A DNA stretch of 64,000 nucleotides. Source: Burkholderiales bacterium. Its GTDB lineage: Bacteria; Pseudomonadota; Gammaproteobacteria; Burkholderiales; Methylophilaceae. Below the pieces are notes generated by a model, which saw only the letters and a list, made by a program, of their open reading frames with translations, had not been told where the DNA came from and ran no database searches. Position numbers and translations under genes: made by a program. This document shows, one piece after another, positions 61,054 to 64,000 of this stretch. Within the stretch, counting starts at the first letter, position 1; every line of letters begins with the position of its first letter. Location of the stretch: the NCBI GenBank assembly GCA_030831475.1, contig JAURKY010000003.1, positions 23,190 to 87,189 of the forward strand, given 5' to 3'.

Positions 61054-61530
61054 ATGAGTAAATATCCAAATCTTCTTTTAGACAATCAGTTATGTTTTGC
61101 ACTTTACGCATCCACCAATGCGATCATTAGGTATTATCGTTTTTACCTAAAAGAACTTGGTTTAACTTACCCTCAATATTTGGTTCTGATCACACTATGG
61201 GAATCAGATTGTAAAAATGCAAGCGATATTGCTAATCTTTTAAAGCTTGATCTTCCAACCATTTCTCCTATTTTAAAAAAATTAGAAAATTTGGGTCTAA
61301 TTGAACGTCAACGATCCAAGGAAGATGAGAGGATTATCAGAATTAAATTAACCAAAAAAGGCATTGAGCTCGAAGAGCCTGTTGCAAAAATTCAGGAAAA
61401 AGTAGCCTGTAAAACCCATTTATCTGAGAAAGATTTTAACGCACTTAAATCAACGCTTTATGAATTAACTGACTCTATGGAAGTTAATGAAGAAGACAGG
61501 CAAGATTTAAAACTTAATTACTGTAAATAA
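61054..61530 (+). CDS. MarR-family regulator, OhrR-like redox sensor
   Basis: 158 residues with a winged helix. The N-terminal LDNQLCFALYA carries the peroxide-sensing cysteine position of OhrR (Cys14 here), followed by YRFYLKELGLTYPQYLVLI with the tyrosines that contact it. The recognition helix is DLPTISPILKKLENLGLI and the wing RQRSKEDERIIRIKLT. A second cysteine, Cys119, is placed as in two-cysteine OhrR proteins. OhrR usually represses ohr, a peroxiredoxin-like gene; no ohr is adjacent. No clear Shine-Dalgarno precedes it. A terminator follows. Confidence 0.85.
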   Translation: MSKYPNLLLDNQLCFALYASTNAIIRYYRFYLKELGLTYPQYLVLITLWESDCKNASDIANLLKLDLPTISPILKKLENLGLIERQRSKEDERIIRIKLTKKGIELEEPVAKIQEKVACKTHLSEKDFNALKSTLYELTDSMEVNEEDRQDLKLNYCK

Positions 61531-61558
61531 AAAAGCCTACTTTAAAGTAGGCTTTTTT
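61529..61558. terminator. bidirectional terminator between the OhrR-like gene and the hemoglobin gene
   Basis: A perfect 30-base palindrome: six A, GCCTAC, TTT/AAA centre, GTAGGC, six T. It overlaps the last bases of the OhrR-like stop and serves both convergent genes. Confidence 0.92.
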
Positions 61559-61570
61559 ATTAAATTATTA

Positions 61571-62101
61571 TTATTTTACGATTCTGTATGGACTCTTATA
61601 ATTGGGGTCATTTACAGTGACAATATCGTTTCTAAAACTTTGTAAATCAGCCATGAGTTGGCTAATTTCATAATCAGGTACATTGAAGTAATAGAATGTC
61701 TGTAAACATTCTGTCATGATGATATCAAACTCACGATCAGTAATTTTAAGATGAGGGTGAGTGTCTTTCATATTTTTACCCCGACCAAATTCATCTGGTT
61801 GATAAATTTTCGGACCTCCAGTACGTGCTACCACCCAGTTGGTAAGCATGACCTTAAAGCCTGCCTTGGTGTGAATTTGATCATGAACAGCTTTGATGTT
61901 AGGGTTAGCATTCAAACCACTGTTGGTATAAAGCTTGTCCACTAAATGATCTACCGTGATTGCAATATTGTAAGTACCACCAAGGCGCGTAAAGAGAGAT
62001 TCTTCGCCTTCCCCAGCAGTTGCAAATGATGAAAACGCACCAATCATGCATAGTGCAATTAAGGGCGCAAAGATTTTATTTATTAACTTATTAGATTTCA
62101 T
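61571..62101 (-). CDS. group 1 truncated hemoglobin with signal peptide
   Basis: 176 residues. Residues 1-29 look like a secretion signal: basic start, hydrophobic core FAPLIALCMIGAFSSF, then FATAGE with a likely cleavage after ATA. The rest matches the TrHb1 family: LFTRLGGTYNIAITVDHLVDKLY, LTNWVVARTGGPKIY and MKDTHPHLKITDREFDIIM with the proximal histidine. Truncated hemoglobins bind O2 or NO; an exported one would act in the periplasm. A strong GGAGG site precedes the ATG. Two inverted repeats lie upstream. Confidence 0.88.
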   Translation of the reverse strand: MKSNKLINKIFAPLIALCMIGAFSSFATAGEGEESLFTRLGGTYNIAITVDHLVDKLYTNSGLNANPNIKAVHDQIHTKAGFKVMLTNWVVARTGGPKIYQPDEFGRGKNMKDTHPHLKITDREFDIIMTECLQTFYYFNVPDYEISQLMADLQSFRNDIVTVNDPNYKSPYRIVK

Positions 62102-62130
62102 AATTATTCCTCCAAATTAATCATGTGCTA

Positions 62131-62147
62131 AGGGGTTATTAACCTCT
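62131..62147 (-). promoter_or_regulatory. inverted repeat 1 upstream of the hemoglobin gene
   Basis: AGGGGTTA, T, TAACCTCT: seven of eight positions pair. It lies 30 bases before the hemoglobin ATG, just downstream of a possible -10 (TATACT at 62155-62150 on the minus strand). It would be well placed for a repressor. Confidence 0.45.
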
Positions 62148-62161
62148 TAAGTATATTATTA

Positions 62162-62182
62162 GCATACTAATTATTAGTATGC
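62162..62182 (-). promoter_or_regulatory. inverted repeat 2 upstream of the hemoglobin gene
   Basis: GCATACTAA, three bases, TTAGTATGC: nine pairs, perfect. It starts eight bases after the stop of the CDF-like gene and covers the -35 region of the possible hemoglobin promoter. There is no T run after it in the minus direction, so an operator or activator site is likelier than a terminator. Confidence 0.5.
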
Positions 62183-62190
62183 AAACCTTT

Positions 62191-62757
62191 TTATATTTTA
62201 TTTTGTTTGATATCAGAGAGAATTTCTCTAATGGCTAGCAGATTGATAGCTAATACAAATGAACCAGCTAGAAGGTCGTAGATAAAACTTGGGTGGATAA
62301 GTGTGATGAGGCCAGCAGTAATAATTAGTAAATTACTAAATACATCATTTCGGGCTGATAGATAAACTGTTTTAAGTAAACTATTTTGATGGTAATTAAG
62401 TTTTGATAATAAAAAACTACAAAAAGCGTTAATTATTAAGGCCCCTAGAGCGACATAGGTTAAGGTAAAAGCCTCAGGAGGAACAGGGTTGATTAGTTTA
62501 TCTATTATGAGAATGAATGCACTGATGGCTGGCAATAAAAAAACTAATAATAGGAAGTAGGAGATGTATTTTCTGTAAATAAAAGGTAGACTAAGTGCAA
62601 TTATCGCAATAAAATTTGTGGTTGCATCTTCTAAAAAATCAATGCTATCAGCAAAGAGTGCAACCGATCCAATCCTCCTTGCGTAATAAAATTCAACAAA
62701 AAAATACAAAAAGTTTAATAAAATGACGATTGAAATTGTTCTGGTTGATTTTTGCAT
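62191..62757 (-). CDS. cation diffusion facilitator-like membrane protein, short
   Basis: 188 residues with five to six predicted helices. FVEFYYARRIGSVALFADSIDFLEDATTNF is close to the first metal-site helix of CDF transporters (usual pattern SxALLADAxHxxxD), and TVYLSARNDVFSNLLII resembles the second (usual HxxxD, here NDVFSN). The cytosolic C-terminal domain of full CDF proteins (about 300 residues) is absent. The altered first site (D..DFLED) leaves metal choice uncertain. Confidence 0.7.
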   Translation of the reverse strand: MQKSTRTISIVILLNFLYFFVEFYYARRIGSVALFADSIDFLEDATTNFIAIIALSLPFIYRKYISYFLLLVFLLPAISAFILIIDKLINPVPPEAFTLTYVALGALIINAFCSFLLSKLNYHQNSLLKTVYLSARNDVFSNLLIITAGLITLIHPSFIYDLLAGSFVLAINLLAIREILSDIKQNKI

Positions 62758-62798
62758 GTTTATAATGAATTTATTAACGTATATGCGATCATATTAAT

Positions 62799-63815
62799 AT
62801 GATTTTATTAAACAATTTAAAAATGTTTCTTTTGGCTTTTGCTGTTTTGTTTGCAAATACTTTATATGCCTATCCTCCACAAGCAGAGCTCTTCGGTTTA
62901 AATAAATCCATGGTTCAACTCTGGGTGAGTTACCCTAATGGTGTTACAGGAACTGGATCGGGTGTTCTTATCAAAGATAATCATGTAGCTACCGATTGCC
63001 ATGTTTTCGCCGATGCTGAAGGAGTTAATGTAGTCAAATATCATGATACCTTTAGCCCAATCGCTGTTTATGCAGACTGGGAACATGATTTATGTATTTT
63101 AAAGTTTGATAACTTAAATTTACCCCCAGTAAATATTAGAACATCTGAAGATATAAGTTATGAAGAGAAAGTTTTTTCCCTGACTTTTCCTAATGACAAC
63201 CCCGTACCACTTCCTTCTTATGGAAAAGTAAAAGCGCTTTACCCTTTTGATGGTGGAAATATTATTCGTACATCAGCATCTTTTACTGTGGGGTCCAGTG
63301 GAGGAGCGCTCTTTGATCTCGATTTTAATTTGATTGGAATAACGACCTTCAAAAGTCCTGGTAAAAGATATGGCTACTTTTACTGCCTTCCATCGGAGTG
63401 GATTGTTAAATTATTAGAAACTAAAGAATCCAATAGCCTTAAGAGTACGGCCCCACCTTTCTGGAGCCTGCCAGATGATCAAAAACCTTACTTTATGCAA
63501 GTGGTTATCCCTATGAATGAAGAAAATTGGAGCAAGTTAGAAAGAGTTGCCAAGACTTGGATTGAAGATGAGCCTAATAATGCTGATGCATACTATTATT
63601 TCGGTTTAGCCAAGCACAAACAAAAGCACGAAAATGAAGCTATTACAGTTTTTAAAAAGGCTTTTAGCCTTAATGGTAAGCACATTGATTCACTCATTGA
63701 AATTGCTTTAATTGCCAAAGAAACCAGTAATCAGCTTGAATTTGATTGGGCTTACGCAGAAATTTTAAAAATTGATGAAGATTTTTCTGAGTCTTTTTTT
63801 AAAAAGAAAACTTAA
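62799..63815 (+). CDS. trypsin-like serine protease with C-terminal repeat region
   Basis: 338 residues. An N-terminal signal (about residues 8-25, FLLAFAVLFANTLYAYP) sends it to the periplasm. The protease domain has all three catalytic residues: histidine in ATDCHVF, aspartate in WEHDLCIL and serine in VGSSGGALFD near residue 170. The C-terminal third has TPR-like helices (NADAYYYFGLAKHKQKHENEA, then VFKKAFSLNGKHIDSLIEIAL). No PDZ domain, so it is not HtrA. ATG at 62799 with an alternative at 62823. Natural substrate unknown. Confidence 0.8.
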   Translation: MILLNNLKMFLLAFAVLFANTLYAYPPQAELFGLNKSMVQLWVSYPNGVTGTGSGVLIKDNHVATDCHVFADAEGVNVVKYHDTFSPIAVYADWEHDLCILKFDNLNLPPVNIRTSEDISYEEKVFSLTFPNDNPVPLPSYGKVKALYPFDGGNIIRTSASFTVGSSGGALFDLDFNLIGITTFKSPGKRYGYFYCLPSEWIVKLLETKESNSLKSTAPPFWSLPDDQKPYFMQVVIPMNEENWSKLERVAKTWIEDEPNNADAYYYFGLAKHKQKHENEAITVFKKAFSLNGKHIDSLIEIALIAKETSNQLEFDWAYAEILKIDEDFSESFFKKKT

Positions 63816-63817
63816 GT

Positions 63818-63894
63818 TGGCGCGCCCGAAGAGATTCGAACTCCTGACCCCTTGGTTCGAAGCCAAGTACTCTATCCAGCTGAGCTACGGGCGC
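63818..63894 (-). tRNA. tRNA-Arg (UCG)
   Basis: 77 bases with encoded CCA: acceptor GCGCCCG/CGGGCGC, D arm GCTCAGCTGGATAGAGT, anticodon loop CTTCGAA with anticodon TCG, T arm with GTTCGAATC. Identical to the neighbouring tRNA-Arg except for the wobble base (a at 63860 on the plus strand). Confidence 0.97.
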
Positions 63895-63908
63895 ATACCC
63901 ATAGTAAT

Positions 63909-63985
63909 TGGCGCGCCCGAAGAGATTCGAACTCCTGACCCCTTGGTTCGTAGCCAAGTACTCTATCCAGCTGAGCTACGGGCGC
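63909..63985 (-). tRNA. tRNA-Arg (ACG)
   Basis: 77 bases with encoded CCA, same body as the gene at 63818; loop CTACGAA, anticodon ACG, which is normally converted to ICG by TadA and reads CGU, CGC and CGA. It is upstream of the UCG copy with 14 bases between them, so both are probably in one precursor. TATAAT at 63999-63994 on the minus strand is a likely -10 for the pair, with GC-rich bases after it. Confidence 0.97.
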
Positions 63986-63993
63986 GTGGCGTC

Positions 63994-63999
63994 ATTATA
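63994..63999 (-). promoter_or_regulatory. -10 element for the tRNA-Arg pair
   Basis: TATAAT on the minus strand, eight bases before the first tRNA 5' end, followed by a GC-rich stretch GACGCCACGC as at stringently controlled promoters. The -35 is beyond the window edge. Confidence 0.55.
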
Positions 64000-64000
64000 A

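Noticed and set aside
61529-61558. 30-base palindrome as an operator for the hemoglobin gene
   Set aside because: It lies between two convergent stops and has A and T runs at the ends, so it is a bidirectional terminator.
63818-63985. tRNA-Arg repeats as attachment sites of an integrated element
   Set aside because: The repeats are complete tRNAs separated by 14 bases, with no integrase or foreign genes near them.

Overview
This window is a dense, low-GC bacterial chromosome segment: about 63 protein genes and three tRNAs, many junctions overlapping by 1-20 bases, no transposase, phage gene or CRISPR array, and no gene-free stretch over 300 bases (longest gaps are about 135 bases at 31881-32015 and 42572-42705). 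Gene order (a complete dcw run into lpxC, NDUFA9-like next to cca, rnfABCDGE-nth, dapA-bamC, pssA-leuA, tgt-yajC-secDF, clpS-clpA) is proteobacterial. Together with low GC, extreme compaction and a membrane H+-pyrophosphatase it suggests a streamlined betaproteobacterium, plausibly a planktonic methylotroph of the Methylophilaceae (OM43/LD28-like). The taxonomic guess is inference; no ribosomal RNA or methanol-oxidation gene is present to prove it.

Layout. 1-17421 (+): division and cell wall cluster rsmH-ftsL-ftsI-murE-murF-mraY-murD-ftsW-murG-murC-murB-ddl-ftsQ-ftsA-ftsZ-lpxC, cut at the left edge. 17424-19614 (+): small membrane protein, NDUFA9-like reductase, cca. 19601-23462 (-): rsmE, argA, argB and a HAD phosphatase. 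23481-29766 (+): thioredoxin-like protein, then tkt-gapA-pgk, purC and a TspO-like membrane protein. 29850-33216 (-): H+-pyrophosphatase, TSUP exporter, dciA. 33260-37032 (+): M23 peptidase, secA, DUF1289. 37029-42571 (-): rnfABCDGE and nth. 42706-47480 (+): dapA, bamC, MBL-fold hydrolase, pyrD, GST-like protein. 47477-55601 (-): tgt, yajC, secD, secF, CNNM protein, clpS, clpA. 55670-60867: pssA, leuA, HAD-IB phosphatase, a ccsA-like gene on the minus strand, and ffh. 60934-64000: tRNA-Lys, an OhrR-like regulator, an exported truncated hemoglobin, a CDF-like membrane protein, a trypsin-like protease with a C-terminal repeat region, and two tRNA-Arg genes.

How it works together. The first block makes peptidoglycan precursors and the divisome, and lpxC adds the first committed lipid A step. 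Sec export genes (secA, secDF-yajC), ffh and bamC serve the envelope. Sugar-phosphate and glycolytic enzymes (tkt, gapA, pgk) sit near a PPi-driven proton pump, and rnf supplies a second ion-coupled redox complex.

Most unusual points: (1) an N-acetylglutamate synthase with an XRE-type helix-turn-helix fused to its N terminus, and a perfect inverted repeat at its own start; (2) two tandem perfect palindromes upstream of hppA; (3) an identical 16-bp palindrome immediately before both rnfA and the OhrR-like gene, suggesting a shared redox control or a shared leaderless promoter; (4) two adjacent tRNA-Arg genes identical except for the wobble base (UCG against ACG); (5) an apparent frameshift at a run of ten A in rsmH; (6) a probable ATT start for murG.
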